This document shows positions 1-10,580 of a stretch of DNA of 64,000 bases, one piece after another. A model generated the notes under the pieces. The model was not told the DNA's origin and did not search any database. It worked only from the letters and a program-made list of their open reading frames with translations. Each line of letters begins with the position of its first letter. The first letter of the stretch is position 1. The stretch covers positions 523,099,451-523,163,450 of the forward strand of contig OZ010795.1 in NCBI GenBank assembly GCA_963932465.1, written 5' to 3'. Source of the DNA: Maratus speciosus (Eukaryota; Arthropoda; Arachnida; Araneae; Salticidae). Both the position numbers and the translations under genes were made by a program.

Positions 1-677
1 CAAATAAAAAAAAAATAAATGCAATCTGCACACCGGGAACTTATAACCTATAAAATGATCTAAAAGTCTATAGTTTTTGCCCCAATAAAACTTTTTTAAT
101 GGAACGATTTTGTCCAACTTTAGCATTAAATATCTCTGAAAGTAATTCTTCGATTTGAAAACTGTCTGCATCAGCGTGTTTATCAAATCTTTCTTTATAA
201 TATCACCGATTTCCATATTTTTGTATACGACAGTTTTTTTTTAAATATTAACGAAGAAAGACCATGCTCAAGGCATACTTAGATACTACTACAGGCAGAC
301 TGATTTGCTTTTAATGTATGAAGTAGCTCGCCAGAGCACTCTGATACCCTGCCCAAAATTGAAATTTGACTCTGACCGTAACTGAAATAACCTGGGAAGG
401 GTAGATATGTAAACAAACACCAAAATTACGTCATGTCTCCATGGTTACATTTACAATTCTGCTGACATTCCAATCAAGCTAAGAAATGACAGGTAATTCG
501 AATACAGCTGTTAAGGGTTATTATAAACTGTCCATATCAATGTAAATGTAAAGTTCTATTTATTTAAATGACTAATATAATGTGTTTCTCTTTAAAACTG
601 TTAAACCAACACACATAAAAATATATAAATAAAAAAACACATGCTTAGTCTTAAACATGAATGTCACAAATATATTT
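1..677. other. AT-rich stretch, no gene seen
   Basis: No reading frame with coding character and no recognisable repeat boundary. A short GC-containing segment near 345-425 has a decamer (CCCTGCCCAA) that recurs inverted near 1563, which might mark the ends of an old element, but nothing else supports that. Confidence 0.5.
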
Positions 678-907
678 GGTACAACTTAGTTATCCCGCCG
701 ACTAATTTCGCCAAATTATATAAATCGCTAAAACACTCATACATTAATAAATATACAAATAAAACGTCGAAATAAAAATCACTTGATGACATAAACACGT
801 GTAACTTGCTTACAGTCAAGTGAATGTGACATTTACGATCAAGCATTATTGGCATTTTATCTTATAGTTTGGCGATAGATTTTTGGTCGGCGGGATAACT
901 AAGTACC
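678..907. mobile_element. Short palindromic MITE, TTATCCCG family, copy 1
   Basis: Terminal inverted repeats read GGTACAACTTAGTTATCCCG on the left and, reverse-complemented, GGTACTTAGTTATCCCG on the right. Inside them come matching CCGAC and TCGCCAAA blocks. There is no coding capacity in 230 bp, so this is a non-autonomous DNA transposon. Other copies of the family lie at 3552-3836, 13012-13721 and, as a single end, near 8100. A target duplication cannot be separated from the TIR. Confidence 0.7.
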
Positions 908-1995
908 ATTTATTTACTATTTTCACTGCTGAAACAATAAAACTGATGGAATTTTTTTTAAATATATTAAAATACTCATAAAATTCCTTGTAATAATTAA
1001 TAAATGTAATTTATTAAGTAACGAATACCCTTACATGATTTAATCAAAATTACTTGGATAACATAGAATATTGCAAGGATATTTAAGTCCGTGATCACCA
1101 TTTCTTTCTCTGATTACAAATAAGAATATTTAATGTTAAAGGAAGATCGGCCTTTTTTTTTCTTCTTCTTCTTGGTTCGGGCGATATTAAAAACAAATAT
1201 TTTACCGGTAACAGTAAATTAATCAAAAATAGCTGCTTCAAGTCTGTTATGAGAACTGTAGTTTGATAAAAATCAAATTTTAATTTTAAAACGTGTATAT
1301 GAAACCAAGCTATTTTTATATAAATACGGGACATTCAAAAAAGAATAACAGAACCGGCATCTTTGATGAATGAACCAAACTATCAAGGTAAACAATAAAT
1401 AATTTTGCTAATCTTAAAAGTATGTGTAACACTAAAATGATACAATTTGTGTAAAATAGCCTTTTAAATCGAAGGAAATTGAAGAATATAAATATTTAAT
1501 TTATTACATGAAAATACGATCAATGATTCTGAAACCTCGACGATGAGAAACAAGCTTCTATCTGGGCAGGGTATAAATGTAAACAAAGAGCACGTTGTGA
1601 AGTTTTGGTTCAGGGTTTGAAGTTGGATCCGACTTCACTTTTTCGGCGAAATGCGCGGGCCGTTATATATCACAGTAGGCTATGGCCATGCTTAAGCCAA
1701 AACTCCCTTATCATAAAACAGACTTGACGATCCGAAGAAAGTCTATGGGTGAAAATGTCCCCGATAACTGCCTACTTATTAGCTGACTTTGTCCCGTAAG
1801 TTACGGCACCTGGTGTACACTCCTGGTAATACTCCATAAACAAATGCATAGTAAAAAATTGAAAATGTTGTGTTATTGGCAAAATTGTATAACATATTTT
1901 TCGAATTCCAGTAAAATAAAGGCGTAAAAAAATATTTCGCAAAATTATGTTCTGGCTTTAAAAAATGAAACATATCAAAAATGAAGATTTAAATA
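908..1995. other. AT-rich stretch, no gene seen
   Basis: No coding sequence. A pyrimidine run with CTT repeats lies near 1150-1175. The stretch ends in the TA dinucleotide (1994-1995) that forms the left target site of the Tc1-like element. Confidence 0.5.
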
Positions 1996-3525
1996 CACTG
2001 CTCAAAATAATTAAAGGATATTGCAGTTTTAGGTGGATTTTGTACCTGGTAAACTGTTTAGCTGATTGATACATGATCGGCAGACATAGTAGGTTATATG
2101 AGAATAAATTACACATGTTTGGCAGAAAAAAATGCATTTTATTGCGCATTTGTATACTAAAAGAAAAAACACTATTTGTGCATATGAGAAAAAAAGAATA
2201 AGAAAAGGTGTTTTCTTCAAAGAAAATCATTTTCAGTAGGGGGTATGGTTTCCACGGGCGGCCAGCAACGTTGAACACCTTTGAGGCATGGACTCAATGA
2301 GGCTGTTAATGACCAGTTGGGGTATTCTGCCCCACTCTTCCAGAAGAGCTCTTTCCAGTTCTTGGAGAGTTTGTGGGGGTTGTTGGCGGCCAGAAACTCG
2401 TCTTCCTAGAGCGTCCAAAACGTGCTCGATTGGATTCATGTCTGGAGAACACGCTGGCCATTCCATTCGAACGATTCCTTCTTGAAAAGGAAATCCTCCA
2501 CCAGGTTTGCACGATGTGGCCTGCAGTTATCGTCCATTAAAATGAAGTCATCTCCGATTGCTGCAGCGTAAGGGACTACAATAGGTCTCAGGATCTCATC
2601 CCTATATCGGCGACCAGTCAGAGCTCCATCTCGAATGATGTAGAGGTCAGTGCGCCCGTCAATGGAGATGCCACCATACACCAACACTCCTCCACCGCCA
2701 AATCTGACACTTTCGTGCACGAACGCAGGATTATTCCTACTGCCACGGTCCCTCCAGATGAAAATACGCCTATTATCCGGATGCGCAGAAAAACGGGACT
2801 CGTCAGAAAACAGAATATTGCTCCATTCATTTCTCCTCCAGTTGACATGCTCGGTTGTCCACTCCCTGCGATCGCGACGATGCCTTGATGTTAATCTAAC
2901 ACATACCATCGGTCGGCGAGCATACACACCTACAGCATGGAGCCGGTTTCGGACAGTCTGAGTTGAAATCGTGGTGCCTGTAGCCGAGCGAAGGTGTTGT
3001 TGGAGAAGAGTAGCGTTCATGGTTCGGTGTCTCCGAGCTGTTAACGCTAAATACCGATCTTCATTGGGCGTTGTTGCCCGTTTACGACCTTGCCCTGGTC
3101 TTCGGCCTGCACATCCACTCTCCAAAAAACGGTTCCAGATCCTGGAAATGACACTTTGTGACACTCCAATGGCTTGCGCTACTTCGGCTTGAGTTTGGCC
3201 CCCTTCTAACCTACCAACAATTTTCAAAGCTTCTGAATCTGTCAAATGACTTCGCTGAGACATCGTACTCATCGAAACAAAGCAATCACTGAATGCCGAT
3301 CATCCTTGTCTTCATTCTCTTTTATCCAGTTGAAAGTCAAATTTCATTCGCTGCCGCTGAAGCGACGTTTTTGACGTCGAACTCAAAATTTGCATACTCC
3401 ACAGTTTGAAAACCAGAAAAATTTGCATTTGTGATTCTCTTCTTCTATTTTCGGCAAAAAAAAATTTCGTTTATATCTTTATTTTATATAAAACTTCAAA
3501 TATCCTTTAATTGTTTTGAGTAGTG
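1996..3525 (-). mobile_element. Tc1-like DNA transposon, nearly full length
   Basis: The 1,530-bp element is flanked by TA on both sides (1994-1995 and 3526-3527), as expected for Tc1/mariner. The TIRs match at 25 of the first 27 bases. They begin CACTGCTCAAAATAATTAAA on the left and CACTACTCAAAACAATTAAA on the complement of the right end. One transposase gene fills the minus strand. The same TIR sequence, more diverged, bounds a second element at 10581-12124. Confidence 0.93.
2233..3272 (-). pseudogene. Tc1-like transposase with one frameshift
   Basis: This is a DDE transposase that cuts and pastes its element in the nucleus. The reading frame from 3272 spans about 346 codons in total, close to the family's usual 340. 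Residues 10-52 form the first helix-turn-helix (LTDSEALKIVGRL), followed by a GRRPGQGRKR hinge and a second helix-turn-helix at about 77-122. The catalytic residues are D157 (FSDESRF), D248 (MDDN.RPH) and the E of NPIEH, a DD34E spacing. The last third, from 2466, is in another frame. The break lies at about 2480-2490, next to a short T run, and looks like a single-base deletion. An in-frame ATG at 3263 could serve as the start instead. No other lesion is visible, so this copy is young or its loss of function recent. Confidence 0.93.
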
Positions 3526-3551
3526 TATAAGATTTATTGATATTTTTTCAG

Positions 3552-3836
3552 GGTACTTGTTAATTATCCCGTCGACCAATTTCGCCAAATTATATAAATC
3601 GCCAAACTACTCACCAAGTTCTACAAATTGACACAATTTTTTATTTTAAATAAAGAAAAAACAAATAAATTAGTATAACATTAATAAAAATACGAACAAA
3701 ACGTCGAAATATTGGTTTTATTGGCCATTATTGGCATTTAATCTTAAAATTAATTAATTTATGGCAAACCATTATTGGCATTTAATCTTACAAATTGGCG
3801 ACAGTAATTTGGTCGACGGGATAACTAACAAGTACC
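3552..3836. mobile_element. Palindromic MITE, TTATCCCG family, copy 2
   Basis: The left end reads GGTACTTGTTAATTATCCCG and the complement of the right end GGTACTTGTTAGTTATCCCG, both continuing into TCGACC. The 285-bp element has no coding sequence. It lies 26 bp beyond the Tc1-like element. Confidence 0.72.
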
Positions 3837-3864
3837 ATTTTCAGTATATAGGACTTTGCGGGTT

Positions 3865-3891
3865 GTTTTTTTTTTTTTTTTTTTTTTTTTT
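3865..3891. repeat. Poly-T tract of about 27 bases
   Basis: Homopolymer run. Length is unreliable in most sequencing data. Confidence 0.7.
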
Positions 3892-3991
3892 AATCTTGGC
3901 ATAATTTGGGCTTCGGAAAGAGCGATTTGTTGCCGATTGATATAAACAGTTATGAAAACAAAGCTTATGAACTGTCAGCTTGTTTTATAAG

Positions 3992-4203
3992 AATTTACGG
4001 CACAGATGTCATATACGGCCCCATATTGGCGCGATTTTTTTCCGACGCCAATTTTGCAAAAACCTCGTTACCATATCATCTTATATCCGGATAACCATAT
4101 CAAGCAAAATAACGACACTTTGGTGCCAGTTAAGTATCCGGTGCTTATATGACATTGGCACCAGAAAAAAAATCGCGCCAATATGACATCTGTGCCGAAT
4201 TTA
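3992..4203. mobile_element. Fold-back element of about 212 bp
   Basis: The left arm runs from GGCACAGATGTCATA to TTGGCGCGATTTTTTT. The right arm repeats both blocks in reverse complement, ending in TATGACATCTGTGCC. A 12-bp piece (4014-4026) interrupts the left arm. The structure fits a small MITE, but no target duplication is clear. Confidence 0.6.
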
Positions 4204-5723
4204 CATGTATAAATTTAGTTTCTAGATATTATTATTGTTTTTATATACGATTTGTTTATATTTGTATATAAAATAGATAAATGCCTTTTTTATATTAAAT
4301 AAATTGTACAAATATTGGAAAATATTGCTTCTTTATGTGAAACAGTGAATATGCTTCCAGAAATTACGTTGCCAAATTTTCTTCTCTCGCCAAGGCCCCT
4401 ATACTTGAAAAATACCGATTTATTATTATATAATGTAGTATTAACTAATGTTCTGTAATCTGTTCCACAGTCAAAGTTGACTGCAAAAACGCGATGCTGG
4501 AATAATGTGGTATCAAGTATACGGTTTAAAAATAAAATTAATTTTGCGCCAAACTACACTTACGCCAATTGGCTCTAGGTCTGATTAAGGAAGAATACTC
4601 AAATTAAGATTTACAAACACCAAAATTGTAGCATGACAAGAATACAGTATTTGCGGAAAGTTGAGGGACACGTATAAATTTAAGTGATTATTAAACTTTA
4701 TTTTTCCAATTTTTTAAGTGTTTATGACTTCACTCTGTTTTCATGTGTATCTATGCGTGTTTTAACTTTCCTAAAATACTTTGATACATTTTAGGAAAAC
4801 TTACATAACATATGTGAGTTAAAACAAGGAAATTAATTACGCACCAAACTATGCCCGCCAAGATATGCCAATTGGCTGTGGAGCCAATTATGAAACTTTC
4901 CATAGATTAATACATACAAACTTTATATGAAAAAACAGTGAAGCTTTCATCTAAAGTATGTTAAACTGAAATGATCCCCCATACCTTCAAAAATAAAACA
5001 AATGATAGGCCAATAAATAAATAAATGAGACTGTGCATTGAAACAAATTGAAGGAGCGATTTTAAATTAATACTGTAAGGTGAAATTAATTGTGAAAAGA
5101 AAAGAAATAGCAGAAATAAAATAATTCACATATTTGAAAATATAAAAGAGAAAATGAAATATTTTACATTTTCCGGATCTAGACGCTATCCATTTATTTC
5201 AATAACTAATAACACTGAGAAATTCATGGCAAAATAATTTTCTTTCCTGATTATTATTACTATTATTATCATCATTTATTTACATAACGGAATACAGCAG
5301 TAAACATTTTTTGTTTAACAGTAAAATAAGTTCATTTTTTAAATAAAATGTCTAGAACATATGAAAATTTTAAGATTAACAACTATCATTTGCAAACTAC
5401 AAATCACATCGTAAAGAAAATGGTAAAAGACAAATGGAAAACAAATTAAAAAATATTTCTGTTTCTCACGTTAGATGGCGCTAGTCACGGAAAACTATGT
5501 GGTTTCTAACCACGTGTACAGCGGACAAAGGAAACTTAGCGATTGCGAGAGCTGTTATTTCGATAAGGAGGCCTTGGCTTAAGCATTTAAATTGGATGAG
5601 TTCTACCCGAAATATCTACGCAGATTTTCATTGGTCCATTTCCAAATCAAAACTTTTTTTTATATATAGAAGGATTAATTTTAGTTTTGCATGGGAGACA
5701 AAATGGCGGCCATTGGTTATTGA
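4204..5723. other. AT-rich stretch with a weak direct repeat, no gene
   Basis: Two related segments near 4536-4590 and 4838-4890 share GC-containing words (CCAAACTA, CGCCAA, ATTGGCT) about 300 bp apart. Nothing in the stretch looks coding. Confidence 0.4.
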
Positions 5724-5975
5724 AGCATTTAATGCATCTTCATATCTATAAGAGGGGATCCTTTTCTGTCGCCAAATACCGCCAAGTTTTCCGCCAACTT
5801 TCCAATATATCGCCAAATTTAGTGACCAAAATGAGTCGCCAAAAATAACGCCAACTTGGCGATATTTCGAATATTTCGTCAAATTCCCATAGACTTCCAT
5901 TGTAAACCTACTTGCTTATAGAAAATCAACAAATTAAGATATTTTAATGCAACAAAAACTAATATTAGCTTAAGG
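5724..5975 (+). repeat. Dispersed repeat, direct copy of 8168-8415
   Basis: Both copies contain, in order: ATTTAATGCATCT, CTATAAGAGG, GGGATCC, several CGCCAAAT words, AATTCCCATAGAC, CCATTGTAAACCTA, GAAAATCAACAAAT and AATATTAGC. The repeated GCCAA words make the middle locally self-complementary. No coding capacity. The element class is not recognised. Confidence 0.6.
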
Positions 5976-5989
5976 GATTATATTAGATT

Positions 5990-6280
5990 TTTCTTTAATG
6001 ACCTAAGTAGGAATTGACTTCAAAAACAAAATTTTTATATTACTTGTTTAAATTATAAATAATACATGAATTTCTTACACACAACAATATCGCAAACGAT
6101 GAATTATTTTACATTAGCTTAATGGAAACATAATACATATTTACAAAAACACGCCGAATTTCTTATGCAAGTTTTATAATATGAACAACAGATTTTTTCG
6201 CTATTAAAGGGGACCGCGGACCTTCAATGTGGCAACAATAGATTAAGAAATATTTTTTCCTTTTTGTTTACTAATACTAG
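5990..6280 (+). repeat. Dispersed repeat with GGGGACCGCGGAC end, copy 1
   Basis: This copy shares ATTAGCTTAATGGAAACATA, a short run ending in TTATGCAAGTTTT, and AAAGGGGACCGCGGAC with segments at 15225-15430 and 15885-16005. Only the last block is shared with 16690-16875. It is non-coding and of unknown class. Confidence 0.6.
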
Positions 6281-6427
6281 GGGATCGTACCAGGGCTGCT
6301 CGGGTTACGGAATATATTTGAAAACCATTTTTTTTTTTTTTAATTGATAAGTAATTTTTTTTTTTTTTTTACATGCAATATATTTTTTAGATTGTCCACT
6401 AGAAAAAAAAAAGGCATGTTTCATATG

Positions 6428-6469
<42 letters not shown>

Positions 6470-6809
6470 GAATCATACAATCAAATAAAATTTTGAAATT
6501 TATCAAAAGTGATTTTTTTTTTTTTTTTTTTTTGTATTAGCTGCATGCTAAAAGCTATTAGCGCAAGATTTTTCTGCTTACAGCATCCTTTTATTTTCTG
6601 ATAATTTCAGAGCTTTAAGCGCGTAGTTCAATTACATGTCTATTAAATTTGCGTTTTATTTATTTAATCAGAGAGGAAGTTTTATTTTTGTTTACGGAAT
6701 ATAAGTCGTAAGAAAATGATGAACTCTTTTTGTCGTTTTAATGTCAAACGGATTAATTCCTTAATCAATTTCCACGCGAAAGAGATAATTTAAGAAATTA
6801 ACCTGTCAT
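6281..6809. other. Homopolymer-rich AT stretch
   Basis: Holds T runs near 6330-6370, an A run of 41 bases (6428-6468) and a T run near 6512-6532. No gene is seen. The A and T runs facing each other could fold back. Confidence 0.6.
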
Positions 6810-7481
6810 ACCCGCAATCACGCTTTTTAAAAAAATGGTATTTTAATTCAATCATTTTAAAACCATTTAACTCAAACCGTGAAGTCACGATTGACAACAA
6901 AATCTTTGTATGTGAACAGTCGCACTCATAACTCGAGATTTTAATATCAATACCGGAGAGTAAAAATTGCCTTGCCGTAATTTATGTTTTTTTTTTTTTT
7001 TTTTTTTTTTTTTACGCATTTGTGTTTAAAAGTTTAGTTTTATCTAAGAAAATCATCGTTTTCTTTTAAATATGACGTCATTTTCACTTACTTAAGAATT
7101 TCTCCTAGTGTCTGAAACCTAGTGCACGCACAGAAGGAAAATAAATATGGAAACTTTATGAGGAAGATGCGTGTTTTCAAAAGCAGTACGCAATTTTCCG
7201 TTCAAAATATTTTGTCCCTAATGGGATTTTGTGCCATTTTGCCATATACTACAATTTTTATCAGATAATCACATGAATAAAGATACATAAACCTCATTAT
7301 TTCTCTCTTCTCTGCAATAATGAAAGCTATCTTATTAAGATCATTTTCAAGAAGTTTCATAGAATACTTTTAAAATTGCAATATAATAATGGGAGGAAAA
7401 AAAAAACAGCTTTAAGTTTAAATATATATATATATATATATTAGTAAATTTGGTTCAGGAGAAAGCTCAAGGCAGATGACT
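6810..7481 (+). repeat. Long AT-rich dispersed repeat, copy A part 1
   Basis: Matches 52485-53236 along its length. Shared landmarks are ACCGGAGAG, ATATGACGTCATTTTCACTT, CAGTACG.CATTTTCCGTT, TCCCTAATGG and, at the end, AAAGCTCA.GGCAGATG.CTAAAA. Copy A then stops. Its continuation resumes at 9043, after a Helitron-like element and a palindromic MITE that copy B lacks. No open frame is conserved between copies, so the family's nature is unknown. Confidence 0.72.
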
Positions 7482-8099
7482 AAAAAACATTCTTGTTACT
7501 TACCCATCATACGTAGTATAGGGTAAGTCTTGTAATCGTTTTGAAAATCGAAAGACATTTTTGACGGATTCACACGTTTCAGACACTTGAGATTCCGAAA
7601 AACATATTTTTAGAAGAAAAAAAATGTCCGTCCGTCTGTATGTGTGTGTGTCGGCTCTATCCCCCGAACAAATTGAGATAGAGGCTTGAAATTCGGTGTG
7701 TACTTATGTAGTAATAATGGAAAAAAACTTTTTGAATATCAGTAACCTCGATTAACCGGAACAAATTTTTTCGGACTCTTGAAATAATCATTCTGATAAA
7801 AGGTATACAAAAATTTTCGAAATTGTTTATTTGAAGGGGTGAATATAAAAGACAATAAAAAAACATAAATTTTTCATCATGAATGAACTCAATCGAATAA
7901 TTAGTTGTCGAGATATTTGTAATTCTATTTTTCACACTCTTCGATTTTTCATGACCCTGTATTTTCTTCCAATTTCAATTCAAAGATATATTTTAATTGG
8001 AAATGAGACGCTTAATCCGACGCAGTAAACTGTTAGTAAATATTATTACAATTTTTCAAGTTATAAGGATGTGTCTTTTACGCTATTCGGTTCTACACG

Positions 8100-8165
8100 A
8101 TTATCCCGCCAACCAAAAAACTATCGCCAAACTAAGATTAGATCCCAATAATGGCTTATCGTAAA
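8100..8165. repeat. Single end of the TTATCCCG MITE family
   Basis: GATTATCCCGCCAACC, then CTATCGCCAAACTAAGATTA, matches the complement of the right end of copy 1 (678-907). No matching right end follows, so this copy is truncated or was captured by the surrounding element. Confidence 0.5.
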
Positions 8166-8167
8166 TA

Positions 8168-8415
8168 TCAAGTATTTAATGCATCTCCATACCTATAAGA
8201 GGGTTTCCCATAGTCGGGATCCTGTGCTGTCGCCAAATGCCGCCAAATTCGGCGACCAAAATTAGTCGCCAAAAGTGAAATCAAATTGGCGGTGTCTATA
8301 ATATTTCTCCAAATTCCCATAGACGTCCATTGTAAACCTATAGTGTTTACTTGCTTACAGAAAATCAACAAATCGAGATATTTTAATGCAACAAATGTAA
8401 TATTAGCCTAAGGGG
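8168..8415 (+). repeat. Dispersed repeat, direct copy of 5724-5975
   Basis: Same ordered landmarks as the first copy, with small indels (an extra TTCCCATAGTC near 8208). Because it lies in the Helitron-like insertion, it may have been carried by that element. Confidence 0.6.
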
Positions 8416-8583
8416 TTATATTAATTATATTTAAGAAAGTACAAATAAATTAAATTATGAATAAAAGTAACATGATACAATGCTTAGCAAATATCACATG
8501 TTTTATTTTCACATTTTATATTATCTATATCAATGATGGTTAAGTATTACTGTGGCCCCCAACGACTAGTTTTTTAATATATA

Positions 8584-9036
8584 CCGGGTGTCCCAAAAAG
8601 GACTGACTGATTTTAAAATTCAATAACTTGCAAACGATGACAGATATTTAAAAAACTCTTGCAGGGGGTTTATGCATAAGGTCAAAAGTTTTATTACAGT
8701 GATTTTCGATTTTAGTTCGAATTACAAACAATAGATGGCGCTGTAAGCAATAGTCGCTAAATACAGGCTCGATTTTTGGTCCTTTCTCTTGTTCTATGCG
8801 GAAAAAGGAGATGGAAATGTATTATCCGGGCCACGAAGTACCAAAAATCGAGCCTGAATTTAGCGTCTATCGATCGCAGCGCCATCTATTGTTTGTAATT
8901 CGAACTAAAATTGAAAATCACTGTAAAAAAACTTTTGACCTTATGCATAACCCTCCTGCAAGAATTTTTTAAATATCTGTCACCGTTTACAAGTTATTGA
9001 ATTTTAAAATCAGTCAGTCCTTTTTGGGACACCCGG
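8584..9036. mobile_element. 453-bp almost fully palindromic MITE
   Basis: It begins CCGGGTGTCCCAAAAAGGAC and ends in the exact reverse complement. TA flanks both sides (8582-8583 and 9037-9038). Both arms continue for about 195 bp with few mismatches, including TTTTAAAATTCAATAACTTG and CTATTGTTTGTAATTCGAAC and their complements. Only about 60 bp at the centre is unpaired. There is no coding sequence. The target in copy B of the long repeat is uninterrupted at this TA (near 53243). Confidence 0.85.
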
Positions 9037-9042
9037 TAGATT

Positions 9043-10200
9043 ATATAAAATTATGAAACATTAAAAAACAAAGTATGTTATTTTGATAAAATTACAGTAA
9101 CATGTCTTAAAGAATAGCAATAAAATATTATCAGTGGAGAGAATTTCGACAAAAATTTGGGGAACCTGATATTATTTTAAACTCGAATTATTGCCGATAT
9201 CTTCTTTGATTGCTTAACTTGACGAAGCGAATTAATCCAAGAGAGAATCTTCAAGTTCTGTAATATAAATAGCTGCTTTTCGGACAAAGAGCATACTCAC
9301 TGCATGTTACTGCTCTTTCGTAAAGGCACTCTAAACGTTTGTAAAACATTGCGTTTTATCAGTGTGTGATTTCGACTACAATATTTTCAAAGATAAAGCA
9401 TTTTCACCTGTTAAGAATTTCAAAGCAGCTGGGGTGAAAATGATGCAATTCAACAAAACATATTTCAGTTTTAAGAATTAAAATACACGATTTTTTTATA
9501 TAAAATGACGTCAACTGCATCCGCTAAGGCATCCCACATTTACGATCCCGTCGTAAGCAACATCTATAGAATGGTACGCAAATAACATCATTATCGCGGA
9601 ATAATACACGAACACGGCAGAAAGCAATGACGTCTTTTAAGATGCTCGGCAAAACAATCTCGGGTATCTAATGATATATGTATGACTTCATATTTTTCTT
9701 TATAATAAACCCATTTTTTATCAACTGTCATTCATTTATACAATTTTTTAAATTCGGAAAATGTACATGGATTAATAAAATTGCATTCTTTTAGATTTTT
9801 CATACGAATTAAATAAATGCGAAGAAAATAAGTCACGCAAATATTCTTTAAAATGCATTTTTGTAAAGAGAAAGTGTTGTACCTTTTGTTAAGTTAAATT
9901 GCAATAAACTAAAAATCATTTAATTGATAAATAAAAACGAAATGAAGCCAAAATCGGGTTTAATAATAAACGATATTCTTAAAATAGCACGTATTTAATT
10001 TAATTTTTTTTTTCAGTTTTTATAGTTCTTCAGTTGCCACAATTACAAAAAAAGTAATAAAAACTAAAAACTAATTAATATCTTAAAATTAAATTGAGAC
10101 ACAGCTTTCAAACAAATTGCATTTAAAACAGCATTTTCTGCCTATACGACGGTATAAAAATTAAAAATGTGCTATGTTTAGATGTTTAAAAATTTGCATT
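9043..10200 (+). repeat. Long AT-rich dispersed repeat, copy A part 2
   Basis: Continues the match to copy B (53242-54300). Shared landmarks are ATTATATAAAATTATGAAA, AAAATTTGGGGAACC, AAGAATTTCAAAGCAGCTG, AAAATGACGTCA...GCATCCGCTAA and, at the end, ACAGCTTTCAA.CAAATTGC. The last 160 bp also match 27395-27560 inverted. No conserved open frame. Confidence 0.72.
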
Positions 10201-10307
10201 AGAAAAACTTGCAAAACCAAAATTTATTTCAAATTTCAAAGTGCTGCCATTCGCAAAACGACGTATGCGTTACTCACAGATATGTTTGTCCTTTAATATA
10301 TAGATAG

Positions 10308-10515
10308 ATACTTAAATTTTAAGTACATCATTTGCAAGAAAATCGCAACCAATAGCAACGGTTCCAAGCGAAGTTACATGCATTTCAAATGTATCGCGTT
10401 TTCTGAAAAAAATTGTTTAACATTTTTAAACGACCGCGAAAACCTGCGAATTCCGGTCAAATTAGTTAATTGTAATTCACGAGTGTCTTTAATTATTAAA
10501 GAAATCATATTATAT
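10308..10515 (+). repeat. Dispersed repeat, AAGTACATCATTTGCAAG copy 1
   Basis: Matches 15452-15675 and the shorter 16762-16875: TTTTAAGTACATCATTTGC, GCGAAGTTACA, TTTCAAATGTATCGCG, CCTGCGAATTCCGG and GTTAATTGTAATTCA occur in the same order. At 15.4 and 16.7 kb it directly follows the GGGGACCGCGGAC repeat, so both are parts of one longer family. Confidence 0.6.
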
Positions 10516-10580
10516 AAAAATACTAGCAGGCTACGCCTGCTATGTTACTCCTATTTTTCGAACTTGAATCAAAGAAAATA

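Larger units (their letters stand above)
7482..8569 (+). mobile_element. Helitron-like insertion splitting the long repeat
   Basis: The boundaries are inferred by comparison with copy B (near 53236-53243), where the flanks are contiguous. The left end has a stem-loop (CTTACCC...GGGTAAG, 7499-7527), then GTCCGTCTG and TG repeats. The right end reads TGTGG...CCCAACGACTAG, followed by T. It resembles the CTAG-ending terminus at 44248-44271. The first 540 bp recur inverted at 54670-55240. A half MITE (about 8100) and the repeat at 8168-8415 lie inside. The class call rests on the termini only. Confidence 0.5.

Noticed and set aside
345..1575. CCCTGCCCAA and its complement as ends of a 1.2-kb element
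   Set aside because: Only ten bases match, with no further pairing or target duplication.
2288..3192. Plus-strand open frames over the Tc1 region (2288-2485, 2650-2961, 2971-3192)
   Set aside because: They are the antisense shadow of the minus-strand transposase, which has all the family motifs.
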